Positions 42,107-53,725 of a stretch of DNA of 64,000 nt are shown piece by piece. This DNA is from Azorinus chamasolen (Eukaryota > Mollusca > Bivalvia > Cardiida > Solecurtidae). Location: positions 54,188,484-54,252,483 of the forward strand of contig OY755241.1 of NCBI GenBank assembly GCA_963576725.1, in the 5' to 3' direction. The position numbers were made by a program, and so were the translations under genes. The notes beneath the pieces are model-generated. The model was not told the origin of the DNA, searched no databases, and saw only the letters and a program-made list of their open reading frames with translations. Numbering within the stretch: the first letter of the stretch is position 1; each line of letters opens with the position of its first letter.

Positions 42107-42985
42107 GTGACCTCCATTTTCACAAATGCAATGCAGAATATGTCGCCTCATTGAATTTACATAACATTGTACAAGCGCGTTAGGAATACGTTGCCATTCT
42201 AACAGAAGAGCATTTTAGAGGTCATTTATGGTATTAATTTGATGATTGGACCTGACCCTCTGACCCAATTCATGCCATATGTGTTCTATGGGGTTCATGT
42301 CCACATTAAGGACAACAATGGAAATAAGAGCATGCTCTTTATTGTGTTATCCTTGGTATAGAAAGCATGCCATGGTTTTTCACTATGCATCATTTTACTA
42401 ATTTCTATTTATTATGATGTGATACATGTTTTGAGAACCATATTATGTTTTCTGTTTACCTAGATAAATCAATAAAATCAATCAATCAATGTCTGAGGAT
42501 AAAGTGGGCCAAGACAAGACCTTAATGTTATTTTGAGCAAGAAATTGTGTTGTGATACGCGCCGTACGAAGCCTTGCTATGTCATGCTGGAAAATGCCAG
42601 GTCTATTATTTTTGTATGAATGGTATCATTGTGTTATTTAAAACATTTATGTAATGCTGAGCATCGATATTTCCTAGGATAATGACCAAGTCAGTTTTCA
42701 GATTTCCTATTATCCCACACCAGACCCTAATACTGCCACCACCAAACCTCTCTCTCTCCTGAATACAACAATCTGCAAGTTGTTCATTTCTACGGCTATA
42801 GCTGTTTGTTCTGCCGTCTGTGTGGCTGACGGTAAACCATGACTCATCGCTGAAAGAGTACCGATTGCCAACGATTCCGTATGAAATGCAAATAACATCT
42901 TGCCCATAACAGCCTGAAAGCTCGGTAGCGAGGTGTCATAATCTGTTCAGTATATGGACGACGAGCACGAATAGGAACCTGGTTC
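42107..42985 (-). pseudogene. Tc1-like transposase relic, C-terminal half, with insertion
   Basis: Minus-strand readings in shifting frames: PYTEQIMTPRYRAFRLLWAR near 42960; the first-Asp region with a stop (LFQR*VMVY); RVWCGIIGNLKTDLVIILGN near 42720-42670 with the second Asp; QHDIARLRTARIT near 42590; LSSD at the third-Asp box; then, after an insertion, MNPIEHIWHELGQRV at 42300 and a C-terminus ending near 42107. Several stops and frameshifts, so inactive. It aligns in part with the Tc1-like relic at 46753. Confidence 0.78.
42313..42492 (+). mobile_element. Retroposon 3'-tail fragment inserted in the Tc1-like relic
   Basis: Splits the transposase between its LSSD and NPIEH codons. It is AT-rich and ends AAATCAATAAAATC-AATCAATCAAT, a simple-repeat tail typical of LINE/SINE 3' ends. 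Confidence 0.6.
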
Positions 42986-43680
42986 TGCCAGGTTCCTATC
43001 TCAAAGGTTAAGGTCACAATCTGTGGTCAAAGTTCAAAATGGGGAAATTTTGTTGGGTCTGCTCTAACTCCTACATACATCAATTGATTTCAAAGTAACC
43101 TGGTACAAATGTTATCCATCTTGGGAAGATGTGTCGCAAATTACAACCAGGTTCCTATCTCATAGGTCAAGGTCACAATTAGGTGTGGTCAAAGTTCAAA
43201 AATGGGGAAGTTTTGTTGTTGATCTGCTTTGTAACACGTACATACATGAGTGGATTCCTTTTAGTAAGCTGGTACAAATATTCACGACCTTGAGACGATG
43301 TGTTGCAAAAAAGATCCAGGTTACTATCAGGTGGTCAAAGTTACAAATTTTCACGACCTTGAGACAATGTGTTGCAAAAAAGAACCAGAATCGGGTTGTC
43401 AAAGTTTAAAAATGGGGAAATTTTGTGTGTCCGCTTAGTGACTCCCTACATACATGACCGGATTTCAAAAGAACTTGGTACAAATGTTCACCACCTGAAG
43501 ATGATGTGTAGCGAAAAAGAACCAGGTTCCAGTCTCAAAGGTTAAGGTCACAATCCGGGCTCAAAGTTAAAAAATTGGGATATTTTGTCGTTTCCACTCT
43601 GCTACTCATACATACATGAGAGGATTTCAAAGTAAACTGGTACAAATGTTCACCCCTTGAGACAATATATATGTTTGTGT
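42985..43680 (+). repeat. Tandem array, ~150-bp units
   Basis: Four to five units with CCAGGTTCCTATCTC, AAGGTCACAATC, GGTCAAAGTTCAAAA-TGGGGAAATTTTG and ACATACATGA. It has no microsatellite tract or recognised ends. Confidence 0.6.
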
Positions 43681-43684
43681 TTTC

Positions 43685-43899
43685 TTAACTCTTTGCACGC
43701 TAAGTAATTTTTCGTCTGCAACAATTTTTCATCTGCTTCAATTCTAAAAATAAATCTTTTACCATTTCTTCGCAAAAATATGGTCAAAATGACAAACAGT
43801 TTGGATCCTGATGAGACGCCGCATAATGTGGCGTCTCATCTGGATCCAAACTGTTTGCATAGGTAATCACAGTTTCACCATTAGCATGCAAAGAGTTAA
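43685..43899. mobile_element. Family E TTAA MITE
   Basis: TTAACTCTTTGCACGCTAA at the left end and TTAGCATGCAAAGAGTTAA at the right end are near-perfect inverted repeats with TTAA duplications. The central palindrome has arms CAAACAGTTTGGATCC and GGATCCAAACTGTTTG around GACGCCGCAT. Confidence 0.8.
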
Positions 43900-44358
43900 A
43901 TATTCTTTTACATAAGACAATTTTGAAATAGTTTAGTACAAATAGGCTTATACAAAATGCGATATGGTCCAGGCATACACATGACCCAGGCTTTAGTGTT
44001 GATGATATCCTTTTGGGGGCATTTGTCAAGTGACTCTGAAACCAGGCATTATCTGAAATAAAACATCAAGTCCCTGGTGATTCGAATAATGGAAGTTCAA
44101 CTATGTATCTATAAGGCTCTGAACTTTGTAGGAATGATCCTTTGATAATCTTCTTGTGCTTCAATATAGAGCACTAATGTCTAATATTTGGTTCTTCAGG
44201 GACAAGGTACAAAAACAGAGCTCTGAGAGTGAAGGTCCTGACTGAAGCCTGATAAGATGGAGCCGAATGCAGAGACTTAACCAGCCAACCCTGATCCTGT
44301 GGATAATAATAAAGATAAGAAATAACCTTTGGTTACATACAAGTGTTAATGAAACTCC

Positions 44359-44760
44359 TTAAACCTTTCCCTGTTCTGGATTTTTATGCCCCCCCCCCCC
44401 CCCCCAATCAAGGAGTGGGGGCATATTGTTTTTGCCCTGCCTGTTGGTTGGTTTGTCCCCAACTTTAACATTGGTGATAATTTTGTAGCCATTGCACATA
44501 CATGCTTCAAACTTGGTATGCATGTACAACTTATGGAGGGGCACATATTAAGGTCAAGGTCATACATCAAGGACGATGGTCAAATAATCTTGTCCCTAAG
44601 TGAAATATGGAAGGTAGAACATTGTAGCCATTTTAGAAAGTAAAGAAACAGAATTATCAAATTCCATTAGCAAACAGAGCAGACCCTGATCAGACTGTCT
44701 GATCTTGGTCTTCTCTGTTTGCAAATGCGTGAAAAAGCATTTATATGAAGGGAAGGGTTG
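44359..44760 (-). mobile_element. Family A MITE interrupted by an array-type element
   Basis: Left end TTAAACCTTTCCCTG; the remainder (AAATATGGAAGGTAGAAC, GTAGCCATTTTAG, the GCAAACAGAGCAGACC palindrome, GAAGGGAAGGG) resumes at about 44600. The insert (44381-44599) starts TTTTTATGCC plus a 17-nt C run and contains GGGGCATATTGTTTTTGCC. Confidence 0.7.
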
Positions 44761-44843
44761 ACTATCTAGAGACCCTTTTTGGCTACTGACTGTTCTAAGA
44801 CAGTATTCCTGGTTTCACCATAGTCTACTTTGAATTCTATTTG

Positions 44844-45077
44844 TTAACCCTTTCCCTGTTCTGTATTTAAACCAAATTTCAATACCTGCTGAATATTCAT
44901 TAACAAAATAGAACGAAATATGGAAGGTGGAATATTGTAGACATTTTAGAAAGTAAAGGAACATATCTATCAAATTCTTTCAGCAAACAGAGCAGACCCT
45001 GATCAGACGGTCGTCTGATCTGGCTTTACTCTGTTTGCAAATGCGTGAAAACACTTTTATATGAGGGAAAGGGTTAA
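44844..45077 (-). mobile_element. Family A MITE, best-preserved copy
   Basis: TTAACCCTTTCCCT and AGGGAAAGGGTTAA are perfect 14-bp inverted termini including the TTAA duplication. The 234-bp interior carries AATATTCATTAACAAAATAG and the central palindrome arms AGCAAACAGAGCAGACC / TTTACTCTGTTTGC. The short centre GGTCGTCTG has lost the CTCCTATAGGAG core. Confidence 0.85.
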
Positions 45078-45229
45078 ATGTTTTATGTCTTTTTGTGTGT
45101 TTCGTCATGTTTTTTTCTGGTAGCGGTGCCACTTACTGTGTGGTGGTGTTTGGGTGCCATGCCCTTTTGTGTGTAGCTCTCCCTGTAAAACTTTTGTAAA
45201 TTTGGTTGTGTTGGCAGAAATGTTGCATA

Positions 45230-46490
45230 TACACTCAGTTCCAAAAGAAAGTGTGCACTTTTTATACCCCCCACTCTCCAGATCAGATCATAACTTTTGA
45301 GCCAGTACAGACAGAGGAGTGATATGTCAAGGTCAATGTCATCCTTCAAGGTCAGAGGTCAAGTATATGGGTCATATCACTGACTTTAACATAGGCCGTA
45401 ACTTTTGGACCAGTAGAGATAGAGACAGTAGAGATAGAGACTTTATATTTGGCATGCTTGTGTATCTCATGAAGCTGCACATTTTTTGGGGTGACATGTC
45501 AAGGTCAAGGTCAATGTTCAGGGTCAAAGGTCACCGACTTTAACATTGGCCTTCAGGGTCAAAGGTCAAATTGTCCGTTTGTAACTTTAACATGGGTCAT
45601 AACTTATGAGCAAGTAAAGATAGACACTTGATATTTGGTATACTTATGTATCTCATTAAGCAGCACATTTGAGGGCTGACATGTCAAGGTCAAGGTCATT
45701 CTCCAGGTCAGAGGTCAAATAAATGGGTCAAATACCGACTTTAACATTGGCCATAACTTTTGGACCAGTAGAGATAGAGACTTGATATTTGGCATGCTTG
45801 TGTATCTCATGAAGCTGCACATTTTTTGGGGTGACATGTCAAGGTCAATGTTCAGGGTCAAAGGTCATCGACTTTAACATTGGCCATAACTTTTGAACCT
45901 GTAGAGATACAGACTGGACATTTGGTATGCTTGTGTATCTCATAAAGCTGCACAGTTTGGGGTGACATGTCAAGGTCAAGGTCATCTCTCAGGGTCAAAG
46001 ACTTTAACATTGGCCATAACTTTTGAACCAGTAGAGATATAGACTTGATATTTGGTATGCATGTGTTTCTCATTTGGCTGCACAGTTTGAGGGGTGACAT
46101 GTCAAGGTTAAGGTCATCTTTGCACAGTTTGAGGGGTGACATGTCAAGGTCATCTTTGAGAGTCAAAGGTCATCAACTTTAACATTGGCTATAATGTTTG
46201 AACCAGTAGATATACAGACTTGATACTTGGTATGCATGTGTATCTCATGAAGCTGCACAGTTTGAGGGGTGACATGTCAAGGTCAAGTCATCCTTCAGGG
46301 TCAAAGGTCACCGACTTTAACATTGGCCATAACTTTTGAACCAGTGGAGATAAAGACTTGATATCTAGTATGCATATATGTATTTCATGCAGCTGCACAG
46401 TTTGAGGGGTGACATGTCAAGATCAAGGTCATCTTTTAGGGTCAAACATCATATCGAGGGGGCATAGTGTTTCACAAACACATCTTGTCA
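45230..46490 (+). mobile_element. AGGTCA-type array element, longest copy
   Basis: About seven irregular units with GACATGTCAAGGTCAAGGTC, AGGGTCAAAGGTCA and ACTTTAACATTGGCC-ATAACTTTTG, then CTTGATATTTGGTATGC. It ends GGGGGCATAGTGTTTCACAA-ACACATCTTGTC. Confidence 0.75.
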
Positions 46491-46752
46491 ATTTTGAATA
46501 TTTCAATAATGAGCAGATATATCAATTCGATATTTCGCACACTATATCTTGTGTTATTTATTGTCATTCATGTGCAAAGTCTTTTCCATGGTTTGTATAG
46601 ATTTCAGTGTAGTCGGTGATATGTGATTTTGCATGATCTGCACATGCAGCCTGAGGCAAAATAACATGACACCGGAAACATGCCTGGGTAGAATCTCTAT
46701 ACCTTATTCAAAGGTAAAATCACATTTAGTATTGTATTGATGCACAAACAAC

Positions 46753-47284
46753 ATGCCTAGACTGAATGAAAATTGGCGAATTCAAGCAGTAATGATTCTT
46801 ACTGGTGGCGACAACGTAACATACTTGAGTATGACGTTAGGATACCACCGAAACACTATCATTCGATTGCACCAATGTTTTCAACAAACTGGCAGGGTGG
46901 CAGATCGCCCCAGTTCTGGTAGACCTAGGGTAACGACACAACAAATGGACAGGTTTTTGACGTTGACGCACCTTCGACATCGTTTCCAAACAGCAGCTGG
47001 TACTGCAAGGCCATTCGGCATCAGCAGACAGACCGTATTGCGTCGCCTCAGGCAAGCTCAGGCATCCTTCCAGGCTTGGAGACCCTATATGGGACAGATC
47101 ATGACAACAGGTCATTGGGCTGTTCGTTTGCTGTGGGCAAGACATGATTTCCGTTGGAGGCAACAACAGTGGGTTCGACTTCTATTATCTGATGAGTCTA
47201 GATTTAATCCCAGCTCCCACGATGGTTGGATGCGGGTTTTTAGGAGAAGGGGTGAATGTTGCAAATGCACTGACTCTAGAATGG
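46753..47284 (+). pseudogene. Tc1-like transposase, N-terminal half
   Basis: One open frame of 178 codons. Two helix-turn-helix (paired-like) modules come first (residues ~1-100: LNENWRIQAVMILTGG, GRPRVTTQQMDRFLTL, then SRQTVLRRLRQA). They are followed by WARHDFRWRQQQW and the first catalytic Asp in LLSDESRFNPSSHDG. The frame ends soon after, before the second and third acidic residues; a full-length Tc1 transposase is about 340 residues. No TIRs were found around it. Confidence 0.82.
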
Positions 47285-47562
47285 AATAACATTCCTGACA
47301 CCGTTATAAGACATATCTAAAAAAAACATGGCCACCAGGGGTGGATCTAGATTTCTTCTGGATCTAGATAATATATATAAAGCCTTTAAAAATCTTCTTC
47401 TCCAAAGCCATTGGTCCAATTTGAATGTCATTTGGTAGGCATAATTGCCTGGTGACCTTTTCTCATACTTACTCAAACCATGATGATATCTAAAAATACA
47501 TGGCTGCCCCTAATCATGATGATATTTAAAAAAAACATGGCTACCATGGGCAGGGTTTGGTT

Positions 47563-48075
47563 TTTAGCTCACCTGAGCAAAGCTCAGGGTGAGCTTTTGG
47601 GAGACTTGAATGTCTGGTGTCCGGCGTGCATCGTCAACAATTTGCTTGTGAACACTAGTGATCACAATTGTAGTCCAATCTTCATGAAACTTGGTCAGAA
47701 TGAATGTCTTATTAAAATCTCGAACGAGTTTGAAAGTGGGTCGAGTTGGGTTAAAAACTAGGTCACTATGTCAAATAGTAGGAAAACCTTGTGAACCCTC
47801 TAGAGGTCACATTTTTAGCCCAATTTTCATGAAACTTGGTCTGAATGATTGTCTTGATAAAATCTCGGAGGAGTTTGAAAAGTGGGTTATGTGTGGTAAA
47901 AAACTAGGTCACTAGGTCAAACAGTAGAAAAACCTTGTGAACACTCTAGTGGTCACAATTTTAGTCCAATCTTCATGAAACTTAGAATAAATGTCTTGAT
48001 AAAATCTCGGACAAGTTCGAAAGTTGGTTAAGTGGGGTTAAAAACTAGGTTAAACAGTAGAAAAAAACCCAGGTT
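47563..48075 (+). mobile_element. GCTCACCTGAGC-type array element, truncated
   Basis: The same stem-loop start and units as 40330-41585, about three units, without the terminal GGTGAGCGA block. Confidence 0.68.
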
Positions 48076-48439
48076 CATTCCAGTGAGGCAGCACTATAAC
48101 TTGTCTCAAGTGGGTGCCATCTGCAAATAACTGAAATATTGTTGGTCGGACGTAAATCCCAACTCAATTTACTTTCACAGATGAATAATGTTGATGTGAA
48201 TATGTACATAAAGAAGGGAATTTTCGCTCCAACCGTTATTACTAGTTACGGAACTTTGGATCTTTTTCTTTGATCTATAACATACATAAGAATTCAGATC
48301 TTGACTGGCTGCATTCTACTTTTGGTTGTCCCAGGGTGTGGCCTTCACCCCAGGGCATATTTGTTTAAAGCCTTTCCTGACTTTGTGTCTCTCATTGTCA
48401 GTGCTAACAGCACTGACGGTGTAATCTGATCTTGCTTTG

Positions 48440-49800
48440 TTAGGTCTTTTGTTGACAGTAGTCGTAAGATACTAAGTGTCTCATGAAATTGACAGCGTCT
48501 TGCATGCTTTTAGGTCCTTTAAAGCAAGCATGCTTGCTGGTTTCCTTGTCCAAACAACCTTGGCAAAACTTTGCAATAGCCTCCTCCTTACCATTGTATT
48601 CTGGTAGGTCTCTAAAGGCAGGAGTGGCTAGAGTCATTAATATATCAGCCCATTCATCCAATGACTCTTCATGACCCTACAGTGTTTGCTGAGGCAGTTC
48701 TTTCGTACCAAAGCGACTCTCCAATTTGGATAGAAATTCTTTCAAAGTGTAGTGCTTACCCATTTGTGTAGCAATTGTAAAGATATCTAGGGCCTTCCCT
48801 TCAAGGCACCAATTGAGATAGTCATGACACTCCTCATTAGACCAACCGTTGACTCTACGATAGCTATGAAACTTCTGCTAGAAAGAGAGCCAGTTGGTAC
48901 TGCCATCATACTGTTGATTTTTGTGGCAGTTTCTTAGGGTTTGATGTTTGATTTCAAACTCAGACTGATCAGAAGCATGATCGTCAGAGGAAGATTCATC
49001 ATAGAAGCGGAGGGTTCTAGCCCACCTACCCTGCTTTTTACAAGATCTCCGAACAGGAGAATAATCTTCATAATAAGTGCATAAGGTGAACGAGTATGCC
49101 TTGTTTTCATACGAGTTTTTTCCCAAACAAGTGATCTGTCCTCGTAGTCGGCATCATAATCCTTCGTATATTTCCTCCTCTCCCTTCTAACATGTCTTGA
49201 CTTCCTAAACGGTGACCGCCTCTTACAGACTTTCATTCACTCCTAACAGGACCATGAGCTGCTGTTTTAGAGTCCCTTGCTGGTGCATTAAGATTTTTAC
49301 GTGGACTCAGGCTGTGGTATTCATATTTGGTGTTCATTCCCAATAGATGAACTAACAACCACGCCTGACCTCTCCCAACTGGCGCAATCTAGAATTCAAT
49401 CTAGACAGCTCTTTATCTATCTCCAACCTCTCCTTCATTCTAGCCAATTCCTGTTCAACTTGGTCAGTGTCATTTGGCACAGTAGCTGTACAGCCAAAGC
49501 TTGAGGGATTGTGAGATCGGATGGACTTCAGTTGTTTTATAGTTTCCTGCATGTTTTCTTGAGCCTGCCTGATATCTTCGTCAAGATCAGGCGATGTAAT
49601 TAAGGGTCAGTAAAGGTGTCCTAACAGGTGCTGCTGGAGATGATGGGGGAGTAGCAGACCTGTACTGGGTAGTTGCCATCATGGATAAAGGGTCTCACAA
49701 GGAAGTTGCACCCTGAATAGCAGAATTGACTAAAAAATCCATCAAACCTAACAGGTGCTCAGACGGCTCATACCCCCAATGCTTCTATTAAAATTGGTTT
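48440..49800 (-). pseudogene. Gag-like retroelement polyprotein, copy 2 (Ty3/gypsy-type)
   Basis: Minus-strand reading in pieces: Pro-Val-Arg segments near 49755 and 49628; a coiled coil (QVEQELARMKERLEIDKEL, about 49470-49400); an Arg/Ser-rich low-complexity region (49240-48960); then the capsid core with RVNGWSNEECHDYLNWCLEG, ATQMGKHYTLKEFLSKLE, a TAG, and ESLDEWADILMTLATPAF followed by FCQGCLDKE. The EWAD...LAT...FCQGC pattern matches Ty3/gypsy Gag proteins common in bivalves. No protease or polymerase follows. Stops and frameshifts make it a pseudogene. Confidence 0.72.
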
Positions 49801-50017
49801 GTGTCTCTAGCCTGCAACACTTTTGAGGCTTTTGTGCAAATAGTGGGCAAAATTTTAATTTCTTCCTCAGTAGCATAATTAATCCTGAGTGCAAATTGGT
49901 AATTAATGAATTAGATATATAAAGTCAAAATATACTGGGAATGTTGAATGCATATTTCAGAAATAACAATTTATCTCCTTAAAATAGTGCAAATACTTCT
50001 ATAGGAATTACCTTATT

Positions 50018-50064
50018 AGTCCCCCACCGGTTACCGGTTGGGGGACTATAGGTTTGCTCGATTC

Positions 50065-50099
<35 letters not shown>

Positions 50100-51066
50100 C
50101 CGTCTGTCCGTCCGTCTGTCCGTCTGTCACGCTTCGTGTCCGGGCCATATCTCCTACAAAGTTATGCCAAATTCATTATAACTTCACACATTGAAGAATC
50201 ATGATGAGGGCTAGTGTCATTCACAAGGGTCATAACTCTAGCATCAATATTTTTGGAGTTATTCCCCTTTAACATATTTTTTTGTCCGGACAATAACTCT
50301 TTATCTACAGGTTCAATTAATTTGAAACTTCACATATGGAACAATCATGATGAGGGGTAGTGTCATACACAAGGGCCATAACTCTAGCATCAATATTTTT
50401 GGAGTTATTCCCCTTTTTCATATTTTCCTGTCAGTCCGTCTGTCACACTTCGTGTCCGGGCAATATCTCCTACAAAGTTAGGCCAAATTCATTATAACTT
50501 CACACATTGAAGAAGCATGATCAGGAGTAGTGTCATGCACAAGGGCCATAATTCTAGCATCAATATTTTTGGAGTTATTCCCCTTTTTCATTCTTTTTTG
50601 TCTGGACAATAACTCTTTCTCTACTGGTTCAATTGATTTGAAACTTCACATATGGAACACATATGATGAGGGGAAGTGTCATGCGCAAGGGCCATAACTT
50701 TAGCATCTATATTGTTGGAGTTATTCCCCTTTTCATATTTTCTTGTCCAGTTAATAACTCTTTATGTACTGGTTCAATTTATTTGAAACTTCTCATATGG
50801 AACAAGCATGATGAGATGTAGTGTCATGCACAAGGGCAATAACTCTAGCATCAATATTTTTGGAGTTACTCCCCTTTTTCATAATTTTTTTTCGGGACAA
50901 TAACTTTTTATTTACTGATTCAATGTATGAAAGAAGGTACTAATACCATTCAGGTGGTCATGTATATACCATGGTCAACCACACCATGGGTTGGTGGGGT
51001 GGGGAGAGTGGAGTTTTTTTCAGTCAGGTGGGGGACTCATGTCTTGCATAGCAATACAACATGCCC
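50018..51066 (+). mobile_element. GTCCCCCACCGG array element nested in gag copy 2
   Basis: Starts with the stem-loop GTCCCCCACCGGTTACCGGT-TGGGGGAC, then (GTCTGTCC)n, then about six units with ATAACTCTAGCATCAATATT and GGAGTTATTCCCCTTT. It ends GGTGGGGGACTCATGTC. Removing it restores colinearity with 58200-58260 (ATTACCTTATT | CATTTGTGC). Confidence 0.75.
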
Positions 51067-51430
51067 TTGTTCATTTGTGCATTTTCAAAAAACAAAAATC
51101 TATATGGTAATATTTACAATGATGATGATGAAAGCACAATATAATAACAATATGCACAGAAGAAAATCTATGTAAAGTAGTAGAAAATCTATTATCAAAA
51201 CAAATACAGTAGCATTTGATGATGGACCAAAAAGATAGGTACCTATCATGTACCTAGCTATTTTCCCACTGTCTAAACTTGAAAAAAAGTTGCTATGTCC
51301 TTCCAAATGTAACCCAATATTCCTAATTTTTACTCTGTACAAAAACTGATTTGGAGCATTTGCAGAGACTGAATATTTATAATTCATATTGAATGAAAAA
51401 TTTAATTCAGACCTATGTCAGCCTCACAAG
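51067..51430 (-). pseudogene. Upstream exon of gag-like element, copy 2
   Basis: Parallel to 58200-58631: shared FFSSLDSGK at the 3' side and the AAAATCTATATGGTAATATT / ACAATGATGATGATG intronic block. The donor that follows GGGAAA in the other copy is changed from GT to AT here. Confidence 0.55.
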
Positions 51431-51439
51431 GGCAAAGCA

Positions 51440-52110
51440 AAATACCGTATCCGCTGGAATATAAGTCGCAAAGATGTATAAAACGCACCCTTAGTTTGAA
51501 GGAAAATCTGGAGGAAAAATGCTTACAGGTGTAGATAATTCGCATCATCAATTATTAGCCCAAAACACATCATATCCTGTTTCTTTCTACTAAATCGTCG
51601 CCATTTTCCGTTGCACAGAATATTTACGACACCAAAAGATTCACTCAATGCAGTGTTTGAGTAACGCTTATTGCCACGTATGCAGCGTATTAGAACTAGA
51701 TCTAGTGACTTTTAATGTGTATATATGTGGGTACAATAAAGATTTGGAAATTACGTTCGTATTTGTTATGATTTTATGTGTGTATGACAGCACAGAAACT
51801 GTTTCAATTGATTTGTTTTTCATGTGATTTTACTTGGTACGGTATATACCGGTAGCTGGGATAATAGTACATATGAATGCGGGTTTATAATAAATAAAAA
51901 CTCGTTTGAGATATAATCTGTCAGAAGTTGTGGATAGCCCTGAAAAGGGCTGTTTTTGCTGCATAGGCTCCTAATAACCTAATCTTCGCCGTCGCACCCC
52001 TCAAACTCTTCCTCCTCGTCTCTTCCAAAAAAGTCTTCAAACTCCCCTGGAGTCATGCATGGCGGGACATCGGAATAAAAATCTTCCAGATCAGAGCTGT
52101 CGTCGTTTTC
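51440..52110 (-). other. Probable 3' non-coding part of the Tigger relic
   Basis: Lies directly downstream of the transposase relic. It contains CCGTATCCGCTGGAATATAA-GTCGC, reminiscent of pogo/Tigger termini (AATATAAGTCGCA-like). Internal sequence is AT-rich without other signal. The end was not delimited by a TA duplication. Confidence 0.35.
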
Positions 52111-52116
52111 AGGCAA

Positions 52117-53190
52117 TTAGCTCGGCAGATCCTGCTGGCTGCTACATGAGCTACCGCCAATCAGCTCGTCAAATAACACATTGTCTTCTGTGTCATCCAT
52201 GTTGTTGCTGATGCAGCACTTCTTGAATGCACGCTGGATTATTGCAAGATCTATCTCCTGCCAGGCATCGACGATCCACTGGGCTATTACATCTAACTCC
52301 GCCTTCCGCATCTTGCCGCCTGCTGTGAAAGTGTGGTGTCCATTAGCATACCACTCTGTCCACTTTCGCTGTAGAATCACTTTCATTGGTTTGTTAATGG
52401 AGACATCCAGCGGCTGCAGAATTAATGTCATGCCCCCAGGGATGATTGTCAGTGTGGTCCATTGGTTGCGCATCAATGATTTCTTCACGTCTTCTGTGCG
52501 GTGGGCCCTAATGCGTCAAGCACAAGCAGTGACTTGTTGATCAAACCACCTGGTCTTTTGGCCCACACAGAGCGGATCCAGTCCATGACCTTGTCGTTAT
52601 CCATTCACCCCTTGGCTTGACATCTGATGAAAATGCCCTTTGGCCACTTCATATTCTTTGGCAGGGTCTTTCGCTTGAAAATGACATACGGTGGCAGCTT
52701 TCCTCCGTCAGCAGTACATGCTATCATCACCGTAAATCTGTCATTTTCATGGCCTGTGGTGGTGATGGATACGGTCTTGGAACCCTTAGCCTGAATCGTG
52801 GTTGCTGATGGCAGATCAAAGGTCAGGGGCGTCTGATCGGCATTACTGATCTGGCTAAGTTCATAGTTGTGCTGCTTTCGTGTGTTGATGACAAAACGCT
52901 GAAAATCTACGATCTTATCCTCAAAGTCTTCCGGCAATTTCTGCGAGATGTGCGTCCTACGTCTAATGGATAGCTTGTTACGACGCAGGAAAGCATAGAC
53001 CCAGCCTTGTGAAGCGGTGAAGTTCTCCATGTTTGGTTTACTTGTTGCAAGGGCCTTAGCCTTGAGATGGAGCTCAGTTGTAGATACGCCGATCCCCTGG
53101 CTTCGGCGATCCACAACAAACTGCAACAGGTTTTCCTCTATCTCGGGATACTGTGCAAGGCGTTCACTCTGGTAATCCTCAAGATCTCCT
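52117..53190 (-). pseudogene. pogo/Tigger (DDE_1) transposase relic
   Basis: Order on the minus strand: RLAQYPEIEENLLQFVVDRR (53170-53110), a CENP-B-type DNA-binding helix region (ASQGWVYAFLRRNKLSIRRR), first catalytic Asp in ISNADQTPLTFDLP, KGSKTVSITTTGHENDRFTV, KRKTLPKNMKWPKG. A TGG-to-TGA stop follows at about 52610. Then DKVMDWIRSVW and LLVLDA before a 1-nt deletion (about 52510) that breaks the second-Asp box (RAHRTED). Third Asp is in LILQPLDVSINKP, ending in an acidic tail. Inactive by at least these two lesions. The N-terminal ~100 residues are replaced by TatD sequence. Confidence 0.85.
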
Positions 53191-53570
53191 CTGCTGAGGT
53201 ATTACGATGACCAGCCACTATTTCCGCAACATCATACAACTGACTTGGTGAGGAAAAATGAGTTTGTTCAAGAGGGAAATAAGGAGCATCTGTCTTTAAC
53301 CGTAGTTGATGTTCCTCCAATCCAGACAGGGCTTTAACTTTATCCTCATTAAACTTGCTGAGCCCCCTGTTGAAGCTAAAATAAGTGTTCGGATATTCCT
53401 TAATCCACTGGTCAGCTACAACACTGGTGCCAGAAAAGCTATGCAGATGCACCCTTTGTCAACTGGATAGGCCACGAAGTAATTGAAGAAGCAGAAAATG
53501 AGCTTCAGTGCCATTATCACCAGGTATCTCACGGCAATGAACAGCTAAGACATGACGGGGTTTAATCGTC
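53139..53570 (-). pseudogene. TatD nuclease (TATDN2-like), duplication unit 1, C-terminal half
   Basis: TatD-family signatures in order: KPRHVLAVHCREIPGDNG (metal-binding HCR), then after a TGA HLHSFSGTSVVADQWI, NTYFSFNRGLSKF, LKTDAPYF (metal-binding Asp) and the complete C-terminus SPSQLYDVAEIVAG...EEILRITRVNAL. TatD enzymes are metal-dependent 3'-5' DNases with a TIM barrel. The TGA between the two halves is shared with unit 2, so it predates the duplication. The last codons overlap, in another frame, the Tigger relic. Confidence 0.75.
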
Positions 53571-53725
53571 AGACATGGAACGATCTTCACAAGAGTCATT
53601 CAAATTCTGCACATTCACAAAAGTAACTAGTTCCTACAAATCTAATGGTGCACAAAGCAACCACACAGTAGCCTGTTGTAAAGCTTACACTCTGCGTTGA
53701 TGAAGTTCATCTGTTGTTGGCAGTC

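Noticed and set aside
46463..46490. Canonical Helitron 3' end
   Set aside because: A small hairpin is followed by CTTG rather than CTRR, and no rolling-circle Rep-helicase is seen; only the weaker statement of HINE/pearl-like ends is kept.
52181..52540. 119-codon plus-strand frame opposite the transposase
   Set aside because: Shadow of the minus-strand Tigger coding sequence; no independent support.
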